This document shows, one piece after another, positions 27,101 to 34,155 of a stretch of 64,000 nt of DNA (within the stretch, counting starts at the first letter, position 1; every line of letters begins with the position of its first letter). The DNA lies in assembly GCA_036365145.1 (NCBI GenBank), contig JAEOAD010000055.1, forward strand, positions 2,108,001 to 2,172,000, in the 5' to 3' direction. This stretch comes from Orientallactaga sibirica. Its lineage: Eukaryota > Chordata > Mammalia > Rodentia > Dipodidae. A program made the translations under genes and the position numbers. The notes beneath the pieces are model-generated. The model did no database searches. It saw only the letters and a program-made list of their open reading frames with translations, and was not told the DNA's origin.

Positions 27101-30100
27101 ATTCTATTCTGCCCTGGACATATCCACTTAGCTTCACAGACTCCTAGAGAATGAGAGATTTGGAGGATGTCCAATCACCTTATTCTAGAGATGTGGAAAG
27201 TGAGCCCCAGAGAAGGATCGGGACTTGCCTAAGAGCCCTGATGTGTGCCAACACAAACGTCAATGTCAGATCTGGAGAGGACGTTCACAGGGACACCTAT
27301 ACCCCAAGGGACAGGGGCAGAAGAAATGACTTTGACTTGCAAGAGGAAGGACTCAGGTGTGACATAATGTCCTCCTGAGGGCAAGCATGGACAAGAGGAT
27401 GGGATCTTGCTCAAGGCAGGAGGATGCCTGAATGATCTCAGTCCTGCATCTCCCAAGGATGCCGTTGTTGTGCCAGTATTTTTCTTCAGGAGCCCAAGAG
27501 ATTCAAGGTTCTTTTCTTTAATCTGGCGCCATGGTCGGACAGCGGGGGAACTTGAGAGGCCAGTCCTGGAACAGGTGCAACAGCTGGAGCAACTGTGCAG
27601 CTGTCACAGACTGGGCTCAGCAGCCGGCCAGCCAGTGAGTGAGGCAGAGACCTCTACTGGTGGGAGCGGGGAGGTGCGGAACCTCCTGGTCAGAGACCCA
27701 GACAGGGGGCTGGACTTGAGGTCTTCTTTGCCCAGGTGCTCCCACGTCCTCAAGCACATCTGGACAGGTGGGTACAGATGTGACTAGGCTGAACAGCTGG
27801 ATAGGGTCCCTGCCCCAGGTCATCCACTCGTGTCTGCAGGGCAGGAACACATTCCTACACTCCCCCAACTTCAGAGTAGACTCAGAATCAAGGCAGCCAC
27901 AAACCAGGCTCTTAGAAACTTAGGGATAGCCAACTGTTAATGCTAGCATGGTCCTCAATGATCGTCCAATTGAGTCGAACCATCTCACCTTCCAGGTGGG
28001 ACGCGGGCAGAGAAGGGCAAAGTGCCCAGGGCCGCCGCTGGAATCAGAAGAGTCAAGGTTGCATTTCTGACCATGTGGCTGCAAGGTTGCCCTCTGCACC
28101 ACATCATACCATGGGGAACTAGCCTCCTGCCCAGGCCTGCTTCGGGGGTCTGAGAGTTCATCACTTGGGAACCAAAGTGTGTCAATTCCTATCATACACA
28201 AGCTCTTGAAGAAAGAAGAAGAGAGAAGTCAATGTCTTACTTGGCAATTCTTTCCTGAATGCAGCCTGGAGGGAGGGCAGGAGGGAGAGAGGGGGAAAAT
28301 GCAGCATGCCAGGCACCTAAAGAGGGGCAGTTAACAAGAGAGGGGTGCCACGAAGGGAAGCTGGTGTAGGAGAATAAGCTCTGGAAAGGGAGGAAAGGAA
28401 CTAGGCCACTTCTGGATCCTAGAGGGGATGAATGAGCAGAGTAGAGCCACATGTGGATGTGGCTTAGCTTGGGGCCGGGGTCAGTGCCAGTCAGAAACCA
28501 GGCCAGAGACCCAGCCTGTGTGATAGCTCCAACCTGGGGTGGAATTTGGGTTCAGTCCATGGACAGGGTTAGACAGTTAGGATTCATTCAACCTGTGGCT
28601 GGAGTTGAGACTCAGCCTTAACTGGCACCAGGGCTCAATCTATGGCTGAAAATAGAGCCAGAGAGAAAATAACCTTTGCTGAGCAGCCTTGGCCTTCAAC
28701 TAGAGAGCATGCTGAGATCCCTGCTCTCAGACCCTACACTTGGGAATCTGACACCACATGAATCTGTCCACACAGACCTGAGCACTCCCCTCCATTGGTA
28801 CCGTTTGTAAGAGTACTTCAGATGTCACTGGGAGACTTCCTACCTACAAGGGTCTTGACATCACACTTACACTAAGGTAAGACTTCTCCTAAGAGATCTT
28901 CAGATAAGATGCTGGTGAAGAGTCGCAAGCTTCATAGATTGGCAACACCAAACAACATGAGCCTCAGAGACAGGAAGTGATGTGGTCCAATTCACATAGC
29001 TACTAAGGGACAGAACAGAGTCTGGGTCTCCACTCTTTCTTTTCTCCACTCTTCTCTCTCTTCCTTTTCTTAGCTGCTTAGTGAGCTAACTGTGGGTCAC
29101 TTTCTCATTTCCTTTAACAGGGTTGTCAGGGGGCTAGAAGGGTGGCAGGACCTGGTGACAGATGTGGAGTGGACTCAAAGGCCAGTAAAAACCCAGAAGA
29201 GAGGAGGACAGAGGGATTCAGGTCAAGTTAGCTGGGCGAGGTGATCAAGTGCTGACAGTCTTGGGAGGTCACAGGGGCCTGGCAGTGAGTGGCCCGAGGA
29301 CAATATTGAAGATTGTTCAGATGACACCATGAACCTCTGCAGCTAAGGACAGGCCAGAGTGGAAGTCTGGCAAGACTGGTGCTCCTCAGAGGCTAAGTCT
29401 CTGTCAGTGAACAACCCCATAGGCCAGGAGGAAACCCCTCAGGGTCTTCAAGGAAGAGGAAGAGCCATTGACTGAGTCCTGCTGGGTATTTTAATGTACA
29501 TTACTTCCTTTGATCCCCTCCCAAAACCTTCAGGGTTCAAGTTAGTAGCTGCTAACAGGCTGAGAGAAGTTATTATGAAAAGCCACACAGGCATAAGAGG
29601 CAGAGAGAAGTTATTATGCAAAGTGACACAGGTGTTAAGACGTAGAGACAGACAGGGCTAGAACCCCAACACTGAGCTCTTTCCAAAATTTGTTCCTCGG
29701 AATTTCTATGAGACAGATGCGCAGCTTTCCCCTCACCAGCACAGGTTAGACGCAGACGAACTTCAGCGTCATCCGCTCCACAAAGCCATGGGCAAAGGAA
29801 AACCACGGAGGGCAGAGCTGAGCCGTGGAGATGGAACGTCACCAGACTAGGAATGAGGCTATTCCCTGTGGCCTACAGCAAGCCGGATGTCTCTGCCTAG
29901 CCTGTACTTATTTTTTTATCAAGGAGATGCAGAAAGGGTCTACATCTTAGTCGGGCTACTGAGGGAACTGGGGCTGGGAGAGACTATCTAACCTGCTTGA
30001 GGCTACACTGTGCCTGGAGTGGGAAGGCAAGGTCAGGCAATGGAAACAGGCCAGTGTTAATTGCTTTAATCCTCACACTAGCCTTGGCGTTCTTAGCCCC

Positions 30101-30738
30101 ATTCTATAGATTAGAAAGATGGAAGCTGAGTCTACTTCACTGTACCCTGCTTAGGGGTGGCTCACTAGCCCTGCAAATTCTAGCACCTTCTTTCTCAGGT
30201 GAGCCTGTTTCCTCATCAGTTAAATGTAAATGACAATACACCTCACCGGAGTATTGTTGAGATGAAAGGGGATGAAACACTAGGAAGGTTACCCAGCTCA
30301 GCTCATCTTTCTGCCCGAGGAAGGGCTCTTCCCAAACGCAACAGCCTTTCGGTCTCCATCATAACCCTGTCCTGCCCCAACATCCCGGCTCTCTACTGGG
30401 AATAAAGTCCTTTCCCAGACCCGGGTAACTTGCCCTGTGCCACAGTAGCTCAAGACTCAAGACTTTTTGAGGGCCCGGGGTGAGGAGTTGGGGTGCCCAG
30501 GCGACCCCATCTCTGCGGTGCAGGTGCTGCCTGGAGTGAGGGATGGCTGCCGCCGGGGGTGGGGTGTTTTGTGTGTGTGTATGGGGGGGTTCCTTACCCT
30601 TCCTCCCCTCCCTCTCCGCATCTCTGTGTCCACCCAGCCGGTGCCTGGCCTCTCCTTACCGGCTCCAGCGTCCGAGGAATCCAAAGGGAACCAGAGCAGC
30701 GCGAGTCCCAGCAAGGAGGAGAGGGTCCTCACCATCAT
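323..30738 (-). CDS. CHRDL2: CHRDL2, chordin-like 2 (exons 1-9, 3' end outside window)
   Basis: Secreted chordin-family protein that binds BMP/TGF-beta ligands outside the cell. Joining exons 30660-30738, 17246-17358, 10880-10973, 8118-8260, 5739-5832, 3390-3442, 2286-2451, 1097-1291 and 323-496 on the minus strand gives 1,111 nt, 370 codons plus one base, with matching phases and no stop. The order is signal peptide (residues about 1-24), VWC1 (about 30-95, exons 2-3), VWC2 (about 109-174, exons 4-5), a basic linker (exons 6-7), VWC3 (about 249-312, exon 8) and a C-terminal segment (exon 9). Identification rests on recalled similarity to human CHRDL2 (about 429 aa), including the motifs [20 protein letters not shown] and [18 protein letters not shown]. 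The remaining C-terminus of about 60 residues is beyond position 1. CHRDL1 is the alternative, but the leader and the linker fit CHRDL2 better. Confidence 0.95.
522..658. repeat. AT-only palindromic microsatellite
   Basis: Almost entirely A and T, with many nested TATATAAT/ATTATATA inversions able to form hairpins or a cruciform. It lies in CHRDL2 intron 8 and begins about 25 bp upstream of the exon 9 acceptor. Confidence 0.9.
780..952 (+). repeat. B1-like SINE
   Basis: Reads tgctgggcatggcagcacac through gagaccctacctcc with a (CAAA)n/(TAAA)n tail. A diverged copy. Confidence 0.85.
1097..1291 (-). CDS. CHRDL2: CHRDL2 exon 8 (complete VWC3)
   Basis: One exon carries the whole third VWC domain: [60 protein letters not shown] and CKICP. 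Ten cysteines are visible, including the CxLCTC and CCxxC signatures. Acceptor GTTCCAG, donor GTAGGA, exit in phase 1. Confidence 0.95.
2286..2451 (-). CDS. CHRDL2: CHRDL2 exon 7 (basic/proline linker)
   Basis: Encodes [40 protein letters not shown] and [15 protein letters not shown]. The [18 protein letters not shown] segment is a strong CHRDL2 match. Acceptor TTTGCAG, donor GTGGGA, exit in phase 1. Confidence 0.94.
2730..3076 (+). repeat. B4-type SINE with (AAT)n tail
   Basis: ID-like head, B1-like middle and a CA-rich end typical of B4, followed by (AAT)n at 3040-3072. Confidence 0.65.
3390..3442 (-). CDS. CHRDL2: CHRDL2 exon 6 (short acidic linker)
   Basis: A 53-nt exon encoding [18 protein letters not shown], matching the acidic linker after VWC2 (human counterpart begins DEASEQSDEED, from memory). 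Too short to stand out as an ORF, but bounded by a TTTTCAG acceptor and a GTGAGA donor, and its phases (1 in, 0 out) join exons 5 and 7. Confidence 0.88.
3722..3919 (-). repeat. B1-like SINE with long poly(T)
   Basis: Poly(T) of about 45 bases (3730-3771), then gtagcccaggctgacg through ctgggattaaaggcgt on this strand, i.e. a minus-strand B1. Confidence 0.9.
4285..4480 (+). repeat. B4/ID-type SINE, diverged
   Basis: Starts aagatggctcagtggttaag and continues with a degraded B1-like part (cccagtcccatag). Confidence 0.55.
4489..4690 (+). repeat. DIP-type SINE
   Basis: ggggctggagatatgg head, gggtttgattccc box B, gcatctggagttcat body and an A-rich tail. Confidence 0.85.
5739..5832 (-). CDS. CHRDL2: CHRDL2 exon 5 (second half of VWC2)
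   Basis: Encodes [20 protein letters not shown] and then [11 protein letters not shown], closing VWC2 with the CC-xxC motif. Acceptor TCTGCAG, donor GTGAGT, exit in phase 1. Confidence 0.95.
5833..7140 (-). other. CHRDL2 intron 4, unique sequence
   Basis: No gene and no clear SINE. Only old, weak repeat-like pieces. Confidence 0.5.
7147..7345 (+). repeat. DIP-type SINE, old
   Basis: ctggggagatgacccagcag head, ggttcgtatcccc box B and gccagatgcacag are recognisable but diverged. Confidence 0.7.
7609..7832 (+). repeat. DIP-type SINE
   Basis: Full-length: ggctggagagatggcttaat through the CT run at 7763-7794 and (AAATA)n tail. Confidence 0.92.
8118..8260 (-). CDS. CHRDL2: CHRDL2 exon 4 (linker and first half of VWC2)
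   Basis: Encodes [20 protein letters not shown] and then [20 protein letters not shown], ending QCVLCSCT. The C-x-HNGTTY start and the CVLCSC motif mark VWC2. Acceptor CCCCCAG, donor GTAAGA, exit in phase 0. A DIP SINE lies about 70 bp upstream on the genomic plus side. Confidence 0.94.
8334..8560 (+). repeat. DIP-type SINE, well preserved
   Basis: Good reference copy for the family. Box A is tggcttagcggtta at 8345-8358 and box B is ggttcgattcc at 8389-8399, followed by gccagatgcacaaggtgg and a CT-rich end. About 70 bp from CHRDL2 exon 4. Confidence 0.93.
8565..9635 (-). other. CHRDL2 intron 3, unique sequence
   Basis: No gene and no confident repeat in this kilobase. Confidence 0.5.
9638..9860 (+). 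mobile_element. L1 3' end (3'UTR fragment)
   Basis: aaaagagagactaatggaga and aagttgtcaattaaa match the 3' end seen again at 57815-58035. A G-rich tract (9769-9794) lies between, as usual for L1 3'UTRs. Severely 5'-truncated. Confidence 0.75.
9882..10018 (+). repeat. B1-like SINE
   Basis: agctgggcgtggtggcgcac through gagaccctacctctg; no target-site analysis possible because of flanking A-rich sequence. Confidence 0.92.
10027..10225 (+). repeat. B1-like SINE with A/G-rich tail
   Basis: Second B1 directly after the first, tail (AAAGA)n to 10225. Confidence 0.92.
10880..10973 (-). CDS. CHRDL2: CHRDL2 exon 3 (second half of VWC1)
   Basis: Encodes [20 protein letters not shown] followed by [11 protein letters not shown]. 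The CC-PxC ending is the usual close of a VWC domain. Acceptor CCTTCAG, donor GTAAGT, exit in phase 1. Confidence 0.94.
11265..11477 (-). repeat. DIP-type SINE
   Basis: (TTTA)n, GA-rich run, then ccagggcctccagccactgc and gctaagccatccctccagcc. Confidence 0.9.
11515..11700 (-). repeat. B4-type SINE fragment
   Basis: TG-rich start followed by ggagcaagagtctcttactg; only the 3' portion of the element is clear. Confidence 0.5.
11715..11926 (-). repeat. DIP-type SINE
   Basis: Ends aactgctaagccatctctct; shortened in the middle. Confidence 0.88.
11935..12153 (-). repeat. DIP-type SINE with (TA)n
   Basis: (TA)n at 11948-11976, then the minus-strand DIP body ending aacgatctctccagcc. Confidence 0.88.
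12230..12503 (-). repeat. B1/B4-type SINE
   Basis: Minus-strand B1 core (gaggtagggccttgctctag) followed by an ID-like end (ccactgagcaatctctccaa), which together suggest a B4 element. Confidence 0.75.
12510..12683 (-). repeat. DIP-type SINE
   Basis: ccactgcaaatgaactccac, box B complement ggggaatcgaacctggg and end catctatccagccc. Confidence 0.88.
12788..12930 (+). repeat. B1-like SINE
   Basis: agctgggcatggtggtgcac through gacaccctaccttg; short deletion after 'cagca'. Confidence 0.9.
13199..13338 (+). repeat. B1-like SINE
   Basis: agccaggtgtgctggcacac through gagaccctacat. Confidence 0.88.
13340..13728 (-). repeat. B4-type SINE
   Basis: TG-rich arm (13362-13450), ggaggccagagcacaatgcc, then gggattgaactcagatcttc and ccactgagccatctcccc. 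Confidence 0.8.
13970..14165. repeat. MIR-like ancient SINE fragment
   Basis: agatcacacagcagctcac and the ttcactcactcagtcactc...ctgaatatctacc pattern resemble MIR/L2-age repeats; assignment is weak. Confidence 0.4.
14191..14640 (+). repeat. Local duplication, left copy (split by a DIP)
   Basis: SINE tail plus old-repeat sequence (ttcaaaggccagcctagact ... agaacaagctgttgaaggg) also present at 15180-15365. The left copy is interrupted by the DIP at 14255-14511. Confidence 0.8.
14255..14511 (+). repeat. DIP-type SINE, long variant, with target-site duplication
   Basis: Flanked by an exact 11-bp duplication agaacaagctg (14244-14254 and 14512-14522). Carries the extra internal segment after gcacaaaggt that marks a longer DIP subfamily. 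Confidence 0.92.
15063..15255 (+). repeat. B4/B1-type SINE, diverged
   Basis: ggctggggaggtagctcaat head, B1-like middle (cctataatccccacacttgg) and A-rich tail. It splits an old repeat whose two halves abut at gaaaagctactggag and ttgttgaacggttttag. Confidence 0.65.
15180..15365 (+). repeat. Local duplication, right copy (empty site)
   Basis: Same junction of SINE tail and old repeat as 14191-14640. The site corresponding to the DIP insertion is unoccupied at about 15256-15266 (agaacaagttg). Confidence 0.8.
16135..16392 (+). mobile_element. LTR-like (MaLR/MLT1-like) relic
   Basis: gtttggatattgaatgtccc, gtgctattgggagatgctat, ttcctggccttgaagtgagc and ctggaataaac follow the order seen in ancient MaLR-type LTRs. 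Subfamily not assignable by eye. Confidence 0.5.
16451..16503. repeat. (TTA)n microsatellite
   Basis: About 17 perfect TTA units. Confidence 0.97.
16651..16897 (+). repeat. DIP-type SINE
   Basis: gggggctggagaaatggctt head, box B region duplicated (ggttcgaggctcgattctcc), CT run, (AAATA)n tail. Confidence 0.93.
16898..17245 (-). other. CHRDL2 intron 2, exon-proximal unique sequence
   Basis: No repeat or gene recognised; it borders the exon 2 donor at 17245-17244. Confidence 0.5.
17246..17358 (-). CDS. CHRDL2: CHRDL2 exon 2 (first half of VWC1)
   Basis: Follows a TTGCCAG acceptor. Phase-1 entry gives [20 protein letters not shown] and continues through [16 protein letters not shown], carrying the first cysteines of VWC1 (FC, YC, RC, TC). 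Ends in phase 0 at a GTAGGT donor. Confidence 0.94.
17705..17982 (-). repeat. DIP-related SINE, long variant
   Basis: GA-rich run, ccagcagtctctcagctgct, the extra module aagtgcggcattg (17863-17875) and gctaagccatctctccagcc. The same variant occurs at 62420-62662. Confidence 0.88.
17998..18227 (-). repeat. DIP-type SINE
   Basis: tttgtgcatctggcttt and gaaccatctctccagccc; immediately follows the previous SINE. Confidence 0.88.
18430..18630 (+). repeat. DIP-type SINE
   Basis: gggctggagagatggctcag through tctggagttcgtttgcag, shortened 3' end. Confidence 0.92.
18729..18892 (+). repeat. B1-like SINE
   Basis: agctgggcgtggtggcgcac through gagaccctaccttaa, poly(A) of about 28. Confidence 0.95.
18900..19077 (+). 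repeat. B1-like SINE with (AAAAC)n tail
   Basis: Second B1 in tandem, tail aaaacaaaacaaaac at 19038-19075. Confidence 0.95.
19141..19328 (+). repeat. DIP-type SINE
   Basis: gggctggagagatggctttg through (AAATA)n. Directly abuts an inverted DIP. Confidence 0.92.
19329..19532 (-). repeat. DIP-type SINE
   Basis: Inverted neighbour of the previous copy, ending cgctaagccatctctctagc. Confidence 0.92.
19555..19765 (+). repeat. B4-type SINE, old
   Basis: ID-like start (gagtacttgcctagc), B1-like middle (ggaatcccagcacttggaag) and gagaccctttcttacc. Confidence 0.6.
20072..20190 (+). repeat. B1-like SINE, chimeric
   Basis: Perfect B1 head (gccgggcgtggtggcgcac), then agggcccttcacccgtg copied from 20042-20058, then a broken B1 body. 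See findings. Confidence 0.75.
20191..20388 (-). repeat. DIP-type SINE
   Basis: (TTTA)n, gggaatcgaatctgg and aagacacctctctctagc. Confidence 0.88.
20395..20537 (-). repeat. B1-like SINE
   Basis: aaggtaggatctcactagct through ctgggactaaaggcgtgt. Confidence 0.9.
20883..21118 (+). repeat. B4-type SINE
   Basis: ggctaaggagatggctcagt, gagggacctgagtttggatt and aattggtgagctctaggctc, the standard B4 order. Confidence 0.8.
21122..21325 (+). repeat. DIP-type SINE
   Basis: ggctggagagatggctcagt through gtaaataaatgaataaa. Confidence 0.92.
21340..21430 (-). repeat. B1-like SINE fragment
   Basis: ctcgctctagtccagtctga through tatgtcgtctcag; truncated. Confidence 0.6.
21598..21644. repeat. (TC)n(TG)n microsatellite
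   Basis: About 17 CT units then five GT units. Confidence 0.95.
21645..21800 (-). repeat. B1-like SINE
   Basis: aagtagggtcttgttctagc through ggattaaagatgtgtgcc. Confidence 0.92.
21836..22080 (+). repeat. DIP-type SINE
   Basis: ggcctggagagatggcttag, ggttcgaggcttgattctc, CT run, (AAATA)n and poly(A). Confidence 0.93.
22245..23630 (-). other. CHRDL2 intron 1, 1.4-kb SINE-free block
   Basis: Unique sequence with only a short (TA)n at 23101-23116. No exon with both splice sites and a familiar protein was seen. Confidence 0.5.
23635..23838 (-). repeat. DIP-type SINE
   Basis: GA-rich run, gggcatgccagggcctctag and gcaggcaagcacc. Confidence 0.9.
24003..24150. repeat. Pyrimidine tract with (CTTT)n
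   Basis: Long polypyrimidine run, about 14 perfect CTTT units at 24084-24138. Forms the tail of the minus-strand B1 that follows. Confidence 0.95.
24151..24271 (-). repeat. B1-like SINE, shortened
   Basis: ttgggtctcactctagccca through gcaccaccacacaccaggc with an internal repeat of ccaggctggtct. Confidence 0.85.
24609..24832 (+). repeat. DIP-type SINE
   Basis: ggctggagagatggcttagc, ggttcgaggctcaatt, CT run and (AAATA)n. Confidence 0.93.
26815..26824 (+). promoter_or_regulatory. MEF2-like site in CHRDL2 intron 1
   Basis: TTATTTATAG fits the MEF2 consensus YTAWWWWTAR. A ten-base match has many chance occurrences; noted only because of the SINE-poor setting. Confidence 0.2.
29562..29643. repeat. 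41-bp imperfect tandem duplication
   Basis: gagagaagttattatg begins both units (29562 and 29603); about eight mismatches between them. Confidence 0.85.
30660..30738 (-). CDS. CHRDL2: CHRDL2 exon 1 (start codon and signal peptide)
   Basis: Encodes [20 protein letters not shown] and then SSDAGA, a typical hydrophobic secretion leader. Two adjacent ATGs (30736-30738 and 30733-30735) could each start translation; the human leader as I recall it is a few residues longer before the [11 protein letters not shown] core. The exon ends in phase 1 at a GTAAGG donor (GT at 30659-30658). The CpG island lies immediately upstream. Confidence 0.93.
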
Positions 30739-30739
30739 C

Positions 30740-31420
30740 CTTCCTGACCGCCGGGAGAGAAAGGGAGAGAAGGGATGCCGAGGCACGGGGACACCGTCAG
30801 TCCCCGGAGCCTGCGAAGGACGTCGGAGAAAGCACAGATCTAGAAGTCCAGGAGGGGTCTAAGGTGGACACACACACAGGACGAGGACAGGGAGGGAGAG
30901 GAGGAGGAAGGTCCGAGAGAGAGAGAAGCCGGCCGGGGATGTGCAGGGCGCGCGGGCCCCGCGGAGCTCCGGCGGCGGCGGCGGGGCGGCGGGCGCGGGG
31001 GAGGCTGCGCGCGGGGCGGGCCGGCGGTGCACGCCCAGGGCGCCAGGCGCCGCGCTCGGGCGCATTTGTACTTTGCCGCGGGAAGCCGGCAGCCCCGGGC
31101 TGGCGCTGGCCTGGCGCTGGCGCCTCCTCCCGAGCACCACGCAGGCTCGTGGATTGGCCACCCGAGAAACAAGCCCACTTTCCCGCCCCCCCTCCTCCCC
31201 GCTCGGGCAGGCTCTTGCGACCGACGCTCCCTCCAAAGCGCCCGGCGCCGAGGCCAGGCCAGAGAGTCGGGGGTGGGGTGGGGTGGGGGGGAGACGGTGG
31301 AGAAGGGACCACCCAGGGCCCCCCTCCCCGGGTTATTTTAACCCCTGAGTCCCCGCCGTGCCCCGAGCGCAGGAGGGCGGAGACCCTCTCTCCTCTCCTT
31401 CTCCCCCCCCCCCCGTTAGA
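30740..31420 (-). promoter_or_regulatory. CHRDL2: CHRDL2 5'UTR and CpG-island promoter
   Basis: GC-rich, CpG-dense block, richest at 30940-31260, immediately upstream of exon 1 on the minus strand, with GGCGGCGGCGG and CCGCCCC-type GC boxes and no clear TATA box. The transcription start cannot be fixed from sequence alone. Several long overlapping ORFs on both strands here are a by-product of high GC. Confidence 0.8.
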
Positions 31421-32420
31421 CCTCAGGTGATGATGGATGAGATGTCGGGTTCGGGTGGGGAGAGAGGTTGTGGGGACCCCCGGGGCAGCTCGGGGTCGGG
31501 AGCCTGGCAGTTGCGTGCACCGGAGGGAGCTCTCGGCATCTGGATGGAATCAGGACACTTGCCATTCTTAATTCAGTTTGCGGTCTCCTCGGCACACCGC
31601 CTCGGAGTCTGTTTGCCCTGCATTAAAGTGGGTGTGTGTGGGAGGGGGGTGATGCCTTTTAATATTTTTAATATCTCCCCACAATTGTTGCACACATCAA
31701 ATAAGATCACGAATTTGTGAAGGCATTCGAGCCTCCGAGACAAGCCGTCCACATTCCAGGTGCCTAGGGGCCAGTGGTCACCCCGTCCTCTACCATCGGG
31801 TCTCTCTCTCTAAGCGCCATCCCCTGGCGAGGGCGAGCCCAGCAAGACTTCCCCTTGCAAGTCATGCGCTCCTGCTCCCCAAACCCGCTGCGGTCTCTCT
31901 TTTGCCCGCGCAGGTAAGGTAAGATCTGATGACCACCTCAGACATCGTCCGGGACAATCGGTGGGCAGGGACGTCTTTCCACCAGAAGGTGAGCGCCCTC
32001 AGGGCAGTGGACACCTCTAGCCAGTATGTTGCAGGAGCATCTGAGCTAATAGGACTTCAAGGAGAGGTCAGTTCCACCCATCCAGGCCCCCAAATCCAAA
32101 GGACAGAGTCATGGGTCTGGCTGTATCACCTAACTTGCTGTGCCCACTTTGGATAAACTACAGGCATCTTTGCTTTGTACCACAGCTTCCTGTCCAGCTT
32201 CTGCAGCGCTACTGTCTCTGGGCTGGCGTTTGCAAGAGACCAGGGGAGAAGGGATAGTGATCCGATTTCCAGGCTCCAACAATGACTGGGGTAAGGCTGG
32301 GCTCTGCATTCCACTGGATTGTCACTCCTACCGCTGCCCCCAACACACTCAAACAGTGACAAGAGGGAGAAACCAGTGACCCCAAAGCAACCTTTCTAGA
32401 ACTTTCAGAATTGGGACAAC
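31350..32420. other. Intergenic unique sequence left of CHRDL2 promoter
   Basis: CpG-island shore then unique DNA. No gene or SINE recognised. Confidence 0.5.
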
Positions 32421-32426
32421 CCGCCT

Positions 32427-32635
32427 GGAGAGATGGCTCAGCGGTTAAGGGGCTTGCCTGCAAAGTCTAACGACCAGGGCAGTACTCCTGTAAAGCCAGA
32501 TGCACAAAGTGGCACATGCATCTGGAAGTTTGTTTGTAGTGGCTGGAGGCCCTGGTGCCCCCATTCTCTCTGTCTCTCGTTTCTCTCTCTCTTCGTGAAA
32601 ACAAATAATTAATTAATTTTTTTTTAAAAAAAAAG
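32427..32635 (+). repeat. DIP-type SINE
   Basis: cctggagagatggctcagcg, damaged box B region, then gccagatgcacaaagtgg. Confidence 0.9.
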
Positions 32636-32802
32636 AATTAGGACAACCATGATTTGCCCCCAGCGTGGTTCAAACCTGGTTCATTTCTCCTCTCTCAAGA
32701 GTACAGTACTTTAGCAGATACCAAGATCTCCTTCCCTTCCTTCTTTGCTTAAAATGGGCTGTGCACATGTCTTGATGTCTGAGATTTAAGAGTTAGGTCA
32801 GA

Positions 32803-32990
32803 GCCAGGCATGGTGGCTCACACATTTAATCCCAGCACTCGGGAGGCAGAAGTAAGAGGATCACCTTGAGTTTGAGGCCAGCCTGAGACTACAGAGTGAA
32901 TTCCAGGTCAGCCTGGACTAGAGTGAGACCCTACCTCGAAAAACAAAACAAAACAAAACAAAACAAAACAAAACAAAACAAAAAAAAGGT
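32803..32990 (+). repeat. B1-like SINE with (AAAAC)n tail
   Basis: agccaggcatggtggctcac through gagaccctacctcgaaaaac. Confidence 0.94.
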
Positions 32991-33269
32991 CACCTGGCCT
33001 CTCCTACATCTTGCTTCGTTTACTTCACAAAGTCTCTCTCTACCCTCTCAACTCTTTTCTTTCCTCCACCCCCAGGGTTCAGGTCATGATCCATGATTCT
33101 TTGCTTGGATTTTCCCAACAGCCTCTGGGCCCCTGCAATATATACACTTTTTTCATAGTTGCCAGGAGCTGTGTTGTTAATTTCTACTACAAATCTGATC
33201 CTATATTTTCCCACTTACAACTCTTTGTGGTCTTCTTCTCACTTATCACTTGCAGATTAAAATAAAAAA

Positions 33270-33804
33270 TTTTTGCTCTCTGTGTTCTGGCAATGGTCAC
33301 GGCAACATGGCCAAACGCACCAAGAAGGCTGGCACTGTTGGTAAGTACGGGACCCACTGTGGTGTCTCTCTCAGGAAAATGGTGAAGAAAATTGAAATCA
33401 GCCAGCACACCATGTACATTTGCTCCTTCTGTGGCAAAACCAAGATGAAGTGACAGGCTGTGGGCATCTGGCACTGTGGTTCCTGCATGAAAACAGTGGC
33501 TGGTGGGGCCTGGATCTACAACGTGACCTCTGCTGTCACAGTCAAGTCAGCCATCAGAAGACTGAAAGACTGAAGGACCAGTTAGAAGCCCTATCAGTTG
33601 AAACAGCCCTAGCCTGCAATTAATAGATTAATTTTTTTTCAAGGTAGGTTTCACTCTAGCCCAGGCTGACCTGGAATTCACTCTGTAGTCTCAGGGTGGC
33701 CTTAAGCTCATGGCGATCCTCCTACCTCTGCCTCCCCAAGAGCTGGGATTAAAGGTATGTGCCACCGTGCCCAGCTAATGGATTAATTTATTTAACAAAA
33801 AAAA
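33270..33804 (+). pseudogene. RPL37A: RPL37A processed pseudogene, interrupted by a B1
   Basis: Intronless copy of ribosomal protein L37a. Reading from 33307 gives [20 protein letters not shown] and later [11 protein letters not shown] and [10 protein letters not shown]. An in-frame TGA follows at 33451-33453 where the functional protein has arginine. Beyond it the same frame reads [20 protein letters not shown] and [13 protein letters not shown], then a one-base deletion shifts the final codons. The 3'UTR-like tail (gattaatttatttaac) and an A8 tract at 33797-33804 mark the end of the retrocopy. A minus-strand B1 (33635-33776) sits in the 3'UTR part. Confidence 0.92.
33635..33776 (-). repeat. 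B1-like SINE inside the RPL37A pseudogene
   Basis: Target-site duplication of 13 bp with one mismatch: aatagattaattt (33622-33634) and aatggattaattt (33777-33789). Confidence 0.92.
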
Positions 33805-33810
33805 TTCATG

Positions 33811-34155
33811 GCTAGGGAGATGGCTCAGTTGGTAAAAAGCACTTGCCATGCAAACATGAGGACCCAAGTTCAGACCCCCAGAACCTACGTAAATGATGGA
33901 CATGGTAGTATAATGCATGTAATCCCAGCACTTGAGAGACAGAGACAGGCAGATCCTCAGTGCAAGCTGGCTAACTAGACAAGCTAAATCCATGGGCTCT
34001 GGGTTTGGTGCAAGATCCTGTCTCAGTCAATAAGGTGGATGGCAGTAGAGCAAAATACTCGTCCATCTGGCCTTCACACATGTGCACCTGTACACACACA
34101 TATGCCCACAGACATACAAACATGTATACATACATGCATACACCCCACACACTTT
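33811..34155 (+). repeat. B4-type SINE
   Basis: ggctagggagatggctcagt, gaggacccaagttcagaccc, ggcagatcctcag and a CA-rich 3' arm. Confidence 0.82.

Larger units (their letters stand above)
24833..30659 (-). other. CHRDL2 intron 1, 5.8-kb SINE-poor block next to exon 1
   Basis: No B1 or DIP copy was found, against roughly one every 300-400 bp elsewhere. Contains a (GA)n at 26181-26207, a MIR-like piece near 27180-27240 and a 41-bp tandem pair at 29562-29643. May hold regulatory sequence; no exon recognised. Confidence 0.6.

Noticed and set aside
30543..31430. 295-codon plus-strand frame and several overlapping minus-strand frames (up to 171 codons)
   Set aside because: They lie in the CHRDL2 CpG island, are proline/arginine/glycine rich in all frames, and match no protein; high GC removes stop codons.
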